From positions 57,961 through 121,960 of the forward strand of contig CAZGQS010000006.1 in the NCBI GenBank assembly GCA_964527775.1: 64,000 bases of DNA. Direction: 5' to 3'. Under the pieces are notes generated by a model that was not told where the DNA came from, searched no databases, and saw only the letters and a program-made list of their open reading frames with translations. Positions 6,477-13,457 of the stretch are shown piece after piece. Made by a program: the position numbers and the translations under genes. Each line of letters opens with the position of its first letter. Position 1 is the first letter of the stretch. Source of the stretch: VMCP01 sp964527775. Its GTDB lineage: Bacteria > Bacteroidota > Bacteroidia > NS11-12g > UBA955.

Positions 6477-8957
6477 TCACCTTATGATGAATTTTTGTGT
6501 GGTTGTGCCGTGTGCGGCATTCACCTTCACAAAATAAACACCCTTTTTCCAATTTTCAGTCTTTATCATACAATCGTATTGTTGATTTCCTTTTTCATCG
6601 GCAATGAGTTGACCGTTAGAATTGAAAACACGATATGATTGAATGGGTTGATTGGATTCGATTTTGATAGAGGCTCCAATTTCTGCAGGATTAGGGAACA
6701 ATCTTAGCAATGGTTTCACCGGTTGCTTACTTGCTGTTTTTACGTCTTTCAGTTTAAGGTACCACATTCCACGTCCATGGGTAAACGCAAATAATGCGCG
6801 GTCTTTCAATCTAATTTTTACTTCATGAACTGCCACGTTAGGAATGCTCATTTCTTTTTGCCAAGTTTGTCCGCCATCCATGGTGTAGTACAGTCCGAAA
6901 TCAGTAGCTGCAAAGATGTAATGCTCGGGGCTCCAAGGATCAACAGCTATCGAGTTGACAGGTAGTCCTGGAGGCAAGTTTCCAGATATATTTTCCCAAA
7001 TGGGCTTGGAATTGCTGTCTAAACCAGAAACCTTCCAAACTCTTCCTTGCAGACTGTAATTGCTGAATGCAACAAATACTTGATAAGGATTTGTGGGATT
7101 TACTTCAATGAAATTTAGGAAGTCATTGGTGATGGCAGTAGGCACGCTTGCGTTATAACTCACTTCTGTGCCAATATTATTTGCGGCACCTTCAAGTTTG
7201 TATAATTGAGCTGATCCACCACCGTAATAAAGTACAGGGTTATCTCCTGAACTCACTCCAAGAGCCTTAATTGAAGCTCTATTAATTTTGTTGGTTTTTT
7301 CCCAACTTCCGCCACCATCAATACTTCTGTAAACCCCTCTGTTGGTTCGGTAGAACAATAAATACTCATCGTATTCACTCATAGTGTAGGCATTGATGAA
7401 TGATACTCCATCCGTTGAAAAAGCTGGGTCATCAATAGATTCGGTGTAGTCGTTTGCAGTATTGAATCCAACCACTCTTCGAATTCCCTCGTTTTGGGTT
7501 GATAAATAGGCAATGTTTCCGGTTTGTTGGCCGACATGGCAGTATGCTCCATCACCGCCAAAAATATATTGAGTTACTAAGCGATTGCTTGCGGTATGTG
7601 TTCCATTGTCTTGAGCTCCTGCAATGGCTTGAAGCGTTTTATATCCTTCGCCACCGGCATAGAATTGTGTGACACGGTATCCATTGTTCAGATTTTCAAC
7701 AATGGGTGCTTGTCCCCATTTGCAACGGTACATTCCGCCGTCTGTTCCAATGATATATTCACTGGGTGTTTGGTTGAAATTGGCGAAGCTATGGTGATCT
7801 GCATGGCTACCTGAAATACTGGTCCATTTGGATCCACCATTGGTTGAATATGCTGCGTAAACACCACCAGCAACTACTTGGTTTGAATCGTTTTTACCAG
7901 CTCCTAACAGAACGCAATAGGCTTGATAACCGGCTCCAATTTGAGTGGGAATCGTTCTTGCCGACCATGTTCTTCCACCGTCTGAACTCTTATAAAACGC
8001 CACTGGAGGATCAGAGAATCCAAGTCCCTCGAAAAGAGCATAAACCACATTGGGAAATTTCTCACAAGCAGCAAGTTGAATTCTCCTGAAGGAAGCAGGG
8101 CGATTGGGGAAAGTAACGGATTTCCAAGAGCCCGGATTTCCGCTGCTATCAGAAGAATAAACTCCATTAGATTGCATGGAAATCAAGATCCTGCCTTTTG
8201 GCAAAACAAGAATGTCATTGACTTGCTTGTTGGCGCCATTATAAGCAATTGACCAAGTCTGTCCGCGGTCTTGTGAACGATAAAGACCGTGTGTATGCGT
8301 GCCCACAAAAAGGGTGCTGCTATCATCTAGGCTATGTGCAATATCCCAAATGGCGTTCATGCCCCCAAGTCCAACGGTAGAGGGCAATTGTGTAAATGAT
8401 TTACCTCTGTTGGTAGACATAAACACGCCTTCGCCTTCTACATCTGCACTGTTGGCGCGGCTTTCACCGGTTCCGTAATAGATAGTGTTGTGGTTGAATG
8501 GGTTCGAAGTGATAGAGCTGGCCATCAACGAAGTTTCATGATCGTTAATGGGAGCCCAAGACTTTCCTTTGTCGTTGGATTCCCAAATTCCACCCGAAAT
8601 AGCACAAGCAAGAATGTGATTATCGGTGGCAGGGTCAATCCACAAAGAGCGGGTTCTTCCGCCAATGGCGCGAGGACCGAGCTCAATGATGGTGTCAAAA
8701 ATGGGGGAGTTGCCACGTTTGCCAAAGTTTTGCTGTTTGCGGTCCCATTCTTGCCATTTGGTGCGCATGAAGGTGGGGATTTGTCCGTTCGCATCCATTT
8801 TTTCCTCCAACCATTGGCTGAAATAACCAGGGTGCTCAGCCCTGAGGGGTTTTATTTTTTCGGGGGATATTTTAAGTCCCAACCAACCCAATGCCGTTAA
8901 AGTGAGAGTGATTGATGTGATGGAAATGAACGAAGATGAACGTAAAACTCGCAACAT
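6477..8957 (-). CDS. Secreted VPS10/sortilin-type beta-propeller with type IX sorting domain
   Basis: 826 residues. A signal or membrane segment (ITSITLTLTALGWLGL) is followed by a long array of Asp-box/BNR-like turns (SNDKGKSW, TNRGKSFTQL, SQDRGQTWSI, SSDGGRTWS, SIDGGGSWE, TMDGGQTWQKE). Together these indicate the two-lobed sortilin/xyloglucanase propeller fold. The last 80 residues (LRLFPNPAEIGASIKIES to KFIIR) form a type IX secretion C-terminal domain, so the protein is exported to the surface or medium. The substrate cannot be told; most relatives are annotated only as glycosyl hydrolase-like. A perfect TATATTTG box sits 7 nt before the ATG. Confidence 0.88.
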   Translation of the reverse strand: MLRVLRSSSFISITSITLTLTALGWLGLKISPEKIKPLRAEHPGYFSQWLEEKMDANGQIPTFMRTKWQEWDRKQQNFGKRGNSPIFDTIIELGPRAIGGRTRSLWIDPATDNHILACAISGGIWESNDKGKSWAPINDHETSLMASSITSNPFNHNTIYYGTGESRANSADVEGEGVFMSTNRGKSFTQLPSTVGLGGMNAIWDIAHSLDDSSTLFVGTHTHGLYRSQDRGQTWSIAYNGANKQVNDILVLPKGRILISMQSNGVYSSDSSGNPGSWKSVTFPNRPASFRRIQLAACEKFPNVVYALFEGLGFSDPPVAFYKSSDGGRTWSARTIPTQIGAGYQAYCVLLGAGKNDSNQVVAGGVYAAYSTNGGSKWTSISGSHADHHSFANFNQTPSEYIIGTDGGMYRCKWGQAPIVENLNNGYRVTQFYAGGEGYKTLQAIAGAQDNGTHTASNRLVTQYIFGGDGAYCHVGQQTGNIAYLSTQNEGIRRVVGFNTANDYTESIDDPAFSTDGVSFINAYTMSEYDEYLLFYRTNRGVYRSIDGGGSWEKTNKINRASIKALGVSSGDNPVLYYGGGSAQLYKLEGAANNIGTEVSYNASVPTAITNDFLNFIEVNPTNPYQVFVAFSNYSLQGRVWKVSGLDSNSKPIWENISGNLPPGLPVNSIAVDPWSPEHYIFAATDFGLYYTMDGGQTWQKEMSIPNVAVHEVKIRLKDRALFAFTHGRGMWYLKLKDVKTASKQPVKPLLRLFPNPAEIGASIKIESNQPIQSYRVFNSNGQLIADEKGNQQYDCMIKTENWKKGVYFVKVNAAHGTTTQKFIIR

Positions 8958-8964
8958 ATATCTA

Positions 8965-8972
8965 CAAATATA
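8965..8972 (-). promoter_or_regulatory. -7 box TATATTTG (sortilin-like gene)
   Basis: An exact TAnnTTTG on the minus strand, 7 nt upstream of the ATG at 8957, implying a very short leader. Confidence 0.6.
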
Positions 8973-9071
8973 GCCATTTAGGTATGAAAAGCAGGGCTTG
9001 ACATGAAGTCTAAGTTAAGCATGACAACCTTTTTACATTTTTACTTACCTTCGAATTTCATTCCATTTCAA

Positions 9072-10274
9072 ATGAAAAAAGCATTTAAAGTATCGTTGGT
9101 AATTGCCGTAATGATTCTGTTGATTTCCTTGCTAAGACTGTCGCCTTTTGGCTATCTGATCAAAGGAGTTAGGCTCTCATACCTACAAGGCGAAACCTCA
9201 GCACACCCTACAGATTGGTATGGCTTTAACCTTCGAACCGTTAAAAAAGGTTCTACAACTGCCGGAAAAATCGTGAAACTCTCCAACAGATTTGATTATA
9301 AACTATCAAAAAAGTTGATGAGCGAACTCGAAAAAACCAATTCAGCATCTTATCTCATTTACCGAAACGATTCCCTGATTTGCGAAAAGTACTTTAATGG
9401 TTATTCCGACTCACACCGCACCAACAGTTTCTCTATGGCCAAATCCATCATGGCATTGCTCGTTCAAAAGAGCATCCAAGAGGGATATATTTCTTCTTGG
9501 GACGAAAAGGCCATTAAGTTCATTCCATGGTTGAACGAGAATGCAAATTTTGCTACCAATAAAACGGAGAGTGCTCAGTTTGTACAAGAGCTCACCCTGC
9601 GTCATTTAATTACCATGACAGCGGGCTTGGACTGGGATGAAAGCTACGTTTCTCCTTGGGGTGTTACGGCAAAAGCATATTATTCAGACGATGTTGAAGG
9701 AGTTATGAGAAGCGTTCCATTGGTACGCAAACCCGGAACGCACTGGCAATATCAAAGCGGCGCCACTCAATTATTGACCTTTTGCTTGATGCAAGCGCTT
9801 CAGAATCCCCCAAATAATCTACCGGTTTACAACACAGTTTCGTCGTATTTCTCAGATAAGTTCTGGAAACCCCTAAACATGGAAGCCGATGCCTATTGGT
9901 CACTGGATCACGAAAATGGTAAAGAGTTGGGATACTGTTGCTTCAACGCCATCAGCAGAGATTTTGGTCGTTTAGGACTTCTTGCTCTTCACCAAGGAAA
10001 TTGGAACGGCGAGCAAATCATTGATAGCTCTTTCTTTGCCTTAGCTGCCCAACCTTGGAAGCACATCAACTACGGACACGGATTCTGGATCAGTCCAAGC
10101 ACCAAGATTCCTTTCTATTACTATCAAGGCCTTAAGGGCCAATATATATGTGTAATACCTTCCAAAAACACTGTCATTGTTCGCACCGGTAACGGCGTTG
10201 ACAAGGGCAACTCCACAGACAAGGTTCACGATTGTGTGAAGGTTTATGTGGAGGAGGGGATTGGTGATTGGTGA
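9072..10274 (+). CDS. Beta-lactamase-fold serine hydrolase (class C type)
   Basis: The start at ATG 9072 gives a basic start and membrane segment (KKAFKVSLVIAVMILLISLL); the frame also has ATG 9003, which adds 23 unlikely residues. The catalytic SxxK is in NSFSMAKSIM, and the second motif is HWQYQSGATQLL (YxS). A GHGFW segment near residue 335 is followed by the third motif region. The family covers esterases, D-aminopeptidases and penicillin-binding-like enzymes; the substrate is unknown and it is not evidence of antibiotic resistance. The last four codons and the TGA stop fall within heptamer array C. Confidence 0.87.
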   Translation: MKKAFKVSLVIAVMILLISLLRLSPFGYLIKGVRLSYLQGETSAHPTDWYGFNLRTVKKGSTTAGKIVKLSNRFDYKLSKKLMSELEKTNSASYLIYRNDSLICEKYFNGYSDSHRTNSFSMAKSIMALLVQKSIQEGYISSWDEKAIKFIPWLNENANFATNKTESAQFVQELTLRHLITMTAGLDWDESYVSPWGVTAKAYYSDDVEGVMRSVPLVRKPGTHWQYQSGATQLLTFCLMQALQNPPNNLPVYNTVSSYFSDKFWKPLNMEADAYWSLDHENGKELGYCCFNAISRDFGRLGLLALHQGNWNGEQIIDSSFFALAAQPWKHINYGHGFWISPSTKIPFYYYQGLKGQYICVIPSKNTVIVRTGNGVDKGNSTDKVHDCVKVYVEEGIGDW

Positions 10275-10353
10275 TCGGTGATCGGTGATCGGTGATCAGT
10301 GATTGGTGATCGGTGATCGGTGATCAGCCGTCGGCCGTCAGCTCTCGGCTTTC
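10263..10353 (+). repeat. Heptamer-phased array C, left of gap (downstream of serine hydrolase)
   Basis: Thirteen in-phase heptamers: nine GGTGATC/GGTGATT/AGTGATT units, then AGCCGTC, GGCCGTC, AGCTCTC and GGCTTTC. The array contains the TGA stop (10272-10274) of the preceding gene. It is broken by the N-gap. Confidence 0.95.
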
Positions 10354-10453
10354 NNNNNNNNNNNNNNNNNNNNNNNNNNNNNNNNNNNNNNNNNNNNNNN
10401 NNNNNNNNNNNNNNNNNNNNNNNNNNNNNNNNNNNNNNNNNNNNNNNNNNNNN
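10354..10453. other. Assembly gap (exactly 100 N)
   Basis: A fixed-length scaffold gap. The 55 bases before it (10299-10353) and the 55 bases after it (10454-10508) are identical, so the true distance may be zero or the contigs may overlap. Confidence 0.99.
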
Positions 10454-10508
10454 GTGATTGGTGATCGGTGATCGGTGATCAGCCGTCGGCCGTCAGCTCT
10501 CGGCTTTC
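10454..10508 (+). repeat. Heptamer-phased array C, right of gap (identical 55-bp copy)
   Basis: Six bases of one unit plus seven full heptamers, identical to 10299-10353. Downstream (10509-10596) the 7-bp pattern decays, and the strand shows two TAnnTTTG matches (10560-10567 and 10581-10588) with no plus-strand gene behind them. Confidence 0.9.
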
Positions 10509-10596
10509 AATGGTCAGGTGATTAGTTTAGGGTTTAAAGTAGGGGTTGTCTCCATTCTATACTTTTGTAATATTCAGAAGTAACTTTGAATGCCGC

Positions 10597-11277
10597 TTAT
10601 AGTGAATTCTTGGTAAGATCAAGATAAACGCCCACAACCAAAAAGTCACGTCCCGTTTCATCATTTATTTTATAATCGAACTGATGTAAATAACCTATTT
10701 GTAATGTGGTGGTTTTGGAGGATTTGTAATTGAATCCCAATAAAATTCTGTTTCTTTCAAAATAGGGTTCTTTATCAGTGAAAAACACTTCATTACTAAT
10801 ACTTATTTGGTAAGGATTTTTGTTGCTTTGTTCTTTCACATGGGGGTAAGATAATCCGGCTCTGTAGCGAAAGCGATTGCGGTTGCCATTGTTTGTATAT
10901 CGAAATTCTGATCTGTATCGCTGTTCAATTTTGAAGCTACCAATAGATTGAAAAAGGGTAATTTGTGGCCAAATTCTCAATTCATCATTGTTTTTTGGTA
11001 AAACAAAGTTTCCACCTTCTTTATAAGTTTGGTAACTACCAGCACCTAACGTGAAAATCATATTTGGTTGAACTTTATAATTAATACCACCTTTATATTC
11101 GTAATAATGAAAATGGTTATAAAGCTTTAATGATCGTAATTGAGTCTCTCCGAAAGTGCTTATTTTTTTAGAATGGGTGTATTTAAGATTGATTATGTTC
11201 CAACTGCCTAAATCAGCATTTTGTGATTTTACTTCATAGGATATTGAATAAAAAAATAGAGCAAACAAAAACCGCAT
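10597..11277 (-). CDS. DUF2490 outer-membrane beta-barrel protein
   Basis: A signal peptide (RFLFALFFYSISYEVKSQ) is followed by alternating amphipathic strands rich in aromatic residues, e.g. LGSWNIINLKYTHS, EQRYRSEFRYTNNG and NRFRYRAGLSY. The final strand ends VVGVYLDL. This matches the DUF2490 family, which has no assigned function. Its ATG directly abuts the TAA of the upstream MscS gene, so the two are translationally linked. Confidence 0.8.
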   Translation of the reverse strand: MRFLFALFFYSISYEVKSQNADLGSWNIINLKYTHSKKISTFGETQLRSLKLYNHFHYYEYKGGINYKVQPNMIFTLGAGSYQTYKEGGNFVLPKNNDELRIWPQITLFQSIGSFKIEQRYRSEFRYTNNGNRNRFRYRAGLSYPHVKEQSNKNPYQISISNEVFFTDKEPYFERNRILLGFNYKSSKTTTLQIGYLHQFDYKINDETGRDFLVVGVYLDLTKNSL

Positions 11278-11775
11278 TTATTTTTTTGCAATTACTGAAA
11301 CTGACTTTTGCAATAGAACTGAATTAGGAATAGTTGTTATTTCGCCTTCAGCCGATTTGATGTAGACAAAAAAATAGGTTAAATCAATGACCTCGCCTTC
11401 AAAAGGGTAGTCCTTGTCTAATATTTTAATTTTGTCTCCAATTTTAACAGGATGATTAAAGAACAGCAATAAGCTGGATGTGATATTTGAAAGTAATGAC
11501 CACTGTGCAAAAAAAGCAATTCCCAATGCCGTTAAAATTGTTCCAACAAAAACAGCTATCTCATTTTGCTTTAGTCCCCAGATTGCAGATAATAAAATAG
11601 TTGCGGTTAGCACTGAAATTAATTGAACCGCTTTGATTATCATTTTTCTTCTGCCTCGTTCAATGTGAGTGCTCTTTAAAGAATTATTCACATAAATCTT
11701 AGTAACGTAATGGGTTGTAATATATCCAACGATTACTAAAATGGTCTCAAAAATTTTGAATCTGTAAATTTCCAT
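11278..11775 (-). CDS. Small MscS-type mechanosensitive channel protein
   Basis: 165 residues with three hydrophobic segments (about 8-25, 45-65 and 73-95) and the MscS pore/beta core: GTILTALGIAFFAQWSLLSNITSSLLLFFNHPVKIGDKI, then a short beta domain ending IPNSVLLQKSV. It lacks the large C-terminal vestibule of E. coli MscS, so it is a minimal form. It probably releases solutes on osmotic downshock. Bicistronic with DUF2490. Confidence 0.82.
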   Translation of the reverse strand: MEIYRFKIFETILVIVGYITTHYVTKIYVNNSLKSTHIERGRRKMIIKAVQLISVLTATILLSAIWGLKQNEIAVFVGTILTALGIAFFAQWSLLSNITSSLLLFFNHPVKIGDKIKILDKDYPFEGEVIDLTYFFVYIKSAEGEITTIPNSVLLQKSVSVIAKK

Positions 11776-11787
11776 TTTTTGAAATCA

Positions 11788-12192
11788 TTAGGAAGAAAAT
11801 TTAGACATATCCATAAAGAAGATTTCCCAAGTGTGCCCATCAAAATCTTCGATGGTTCTTTGTGTCATGAATCCATAATCGCGCATTTCATTGGGTTCAA
11901 TTCCACCAGCCTTTAGGCCATTTTCCATGGTTTGATGAACTTCATCAACACTATCCATTGACAATGAGAATAACCCAGCAATTTTTGACTTGGTATCTGC
12001 AATAGTTTTGTCTGTGAAACTCGAAAATTTCTCGTGATTTAAAAGCATCACATAAATATTCTCGCTCCAAACCATGCATTTGGCCGTTTCATCTGAGAAT
12101 TGGGGGTTGTTGGTAAAGCCAAGAGCAGTGTAAAAATCCATTGATTTTTGTAGATCCGTAACCGCTAAATTGAGGAAGATTTGTTTGGTCAT
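11788..12192 (-). CDS. VOC-family (glyoxalase/bleomycin-resistance-like) protein
   Basis: 134 residues with the two beta-alpha-beta-beta-beta modules of the vicinal oxygen chelate fold: FLNLAVTDLQKSMDFYTALGF at the start and FMTQRTIEDFDGHTWEIFFMDMS at the end. The DGHTWEIFFMD ending is typical of a common stress-related VOC subfamily of unknown substrate. It lies between MscS and DUF2200 in a compact minus-strand cluster. Confidence 0.83.
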   Translation of the reverse strand: MTKQIFLNLAVTDLQKSMDFYTALGFTNNPQFSDETAKCMVWSENIYVMLLNHEKFSSFTDKTIADTKSKIAGLFSLSMDSVDEVHQTMENGLKAGGIEPNEMRDYGFMTQRTIEDFDGHTWEIFFMDMSKFSS

Positions 12193-12197
12193 ATATT

Positions 12198-12560
12198 TTA
12201 TTTTCTTAGAATTTTTTCTAATGGTCTACCTTTTGCCAATTCATCAATTAGCTTATCAAGGTATCTGGTGTTTTTCGTCAATGGATTTTGAATTTCTTCA
12301 ATTTTATACCCACAGATACTGCCCGTGATTTTTGTTGCGTTCGGATGGATTGTTGCACGTTGAAAGAACACTGCGAAAGTAACATTTTCATCAATCAGTT
12401 CCTGAATTTTAGCCTCATCGAATCCAGTGAGCCATTCAATTACTTGATGTAGCTCCTCTACAGATCGGCCCTTTTTTGTTGCCTTGGTTACGTAGTGCGG
12501 ATAAACTGATGCAAAAGGAAGTTTTGCGATTTTCTCGTTGTGTTTTTCTGTTTCTTTCAT
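12198..12560 (-). CDS. DUF2200 domain-containing protein
   Basis: 120 residues that match the DUF2200 pattern: KLPFASVYPHYVTKATKKGR, EVIEWLTGF-type helix (VIEWLTGFDEAKIQELI) and KITGSICGYKIEEIQNPL. Cytosolic and without signal. The family is widespread and often sits beside VOC proteins; its function is unknown. Five bases separate it from the VOC gene downstream and six from the VOC gene upstream. Confidence 0.85.
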   Translation of the reverse strand: MKETEKHNEKIAKLPFASVYPHYVTKATKKGRSVEELHQVIEWLTGFDEAKIQELIDENVTFAVFFQRATIHPNATKITGSICGYKIEEIQNPLTKNTRYLDKLIDELAKGRPLEKILRK

Positions 12561-12566
12561 GGGACA

Positions 12567-12932
12567 TTAATTCATCAAACCCTCGCCAAAAGTAAGCAGA
12601 TTATTGTCTGGGTCAAGCAGTGAAAATTCTCGTTGGTTCCATGGTTTGTTTGATAGGGAACCGTTTGGATGTATTTGAACACCATTTTGAATGACTTTCA
12701 AATAGAGGTTATCAATATTTGATACTCTGATATACACTTGTCCATAGTTTTCATGGGGATTTAAATCTGTAAATTGAAAGAAATGAATTTCAATACCATC
12801 CAATCCAACTAAAACATAATCTCCATAATCTCCAATTAATTTAAATCCCAAAAGACCCACATAAAATAGTTTCGTATTCTCACAATTTCGTGAAGGAAGT
12901 TTTGGTGCAATCGATATTAATTTGGGCGTCAT
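12567..12932 (-). CDS. VOC-family (bleomycin-resistance-like) protein
   Basis: About 121 residues from ATG 12932. The frame also opens at TTG 12944, but the ATG overlaps the upstream stop as TAATG, a typical coupling arrangement. Motifs are LPSRNCENTKLFYVGLLGF, YVLVGLDGIEIHFFQF and REFSLLDPDNNLLTFGE, the last being the metal or ligand strand of the second half. The fold resembles bleomycin-binding proteins; actual resistance is not implied. Confidence 0.84.
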   Translation of the reverse strand: MTPKLISIAPKLPSRNCENTKLFYVGLLGFKLIGDYGDYVLVGLDGIEIHFFQFTDLNPHENYGQVYIRVSNIDNLYLKVIQNGVQIHPNGSLSNKPWNQREFSLLDPDNNLLTFGEGLMN

Positions 12933-13285
12933 TATTTCTTCCAAATTCGTTTTACAAATGTGGCATTAGAAAAATGTTCACCGTTGATGTAGGTGTTACC
13001 CAAAAGTCCGCCCAAATACCCAAGGGTCTTGCAATTTTCATCTATAACTTCAGATTGCATATCAGCACCACAAGTTCCAGGATCAAAGGTGTATACGATT
13101 TTGCCTTGAAATGTATATTGGTTAACGGATCCATCGCTGCAGCACATTCCAGATTTATTGAAATCCTCAATTCGGTTTTTAATGCATTTCGGTGTGCCTT
13201 CTTCTATATCTAACTTATCGCAGCCTCCACAAATAAGTATTAGGCCAACAAAAAAAGTTAGCAACGTGAATGTTTGATTTTTCAT
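12932..13285 (-). CDS. DUF6970-like lipoprotein
   Basis: 117 residues with a lipobox (LICGGC at about residue 22). The mature part contains KCIKNRIEDFNKS, several Cys (MCCSDG, GTCGADMQ), TFQGKIVYTF and LGYLGGLLGNTYINGEHF, ending IWKK. This matches the small Bacteroidota lipoprotein family DUF6970, whose function is unknown. It is the first gene of the six-gene minus-strand cluster, and its TAA overlaps the next ATG. Confidence 0.7.
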   Translation of the reverse strand: MKNQTFTLLTFFVGLILICGGCDKLDIEEGTPKCIKNRIEDFNKSGMCCSDGSVNQYTFQGKIVYTFDPGTCGADMQSEVIDENCKTLGYLGGLLGNTYINGEHFSNATFVKRIWKK

Positions 13286-13312
13286 GTTGCTAACTTAGTG
13301 AATATTGTCTAA

Positions 13313-13452
13313 AGTTTAGAGTTTAGAGTTTATAGTGTAGTGGGGCTGACCGCTGACGGCCGAGAGCTGATAGCTGCCCGCTGCCCGCTGACGGCTGTCC
13401 TCCGAAAGCTGACGGCTGACGGCTGATCACCGATCACCGAAAACCGATCACC
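13313..13452 (-). repeat. Heptamer-phased array D (downstream of aconitase)
   Basis: Twenty in-phase heptamers. In the sense of the aconitase gene: four GGTGATC/GGTTTTC units, about a dozen AGCNNNC units (AGCCGTC, AGCGGGC, AGCTTTC, AGCTATC, AGCTCTC, AGCGGTC and others), then CTACACT, ATAAACT and two CTAAACT. It begins 5 nt after the aconitase stop. Confidence 0.96.
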
Positions 13453-13457
13453 GTTTT

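Noticed and set aside
9003..9071. Upstream ATG 9003 as start of the serine hydrolase
   Set aside because: It adds 23 residues that bury the membrane segment, and a promoter-like TACCTTCG lies downstream of it at 9046-9053.
9072..10274. Antibiotic-resistance beta-lactamase
   Set aside because: The motif set is that of the broad class C serine hydrolase/esterase family; nothing indicates beta-lactam hydrolysis. The same holds for the gene at 16460.
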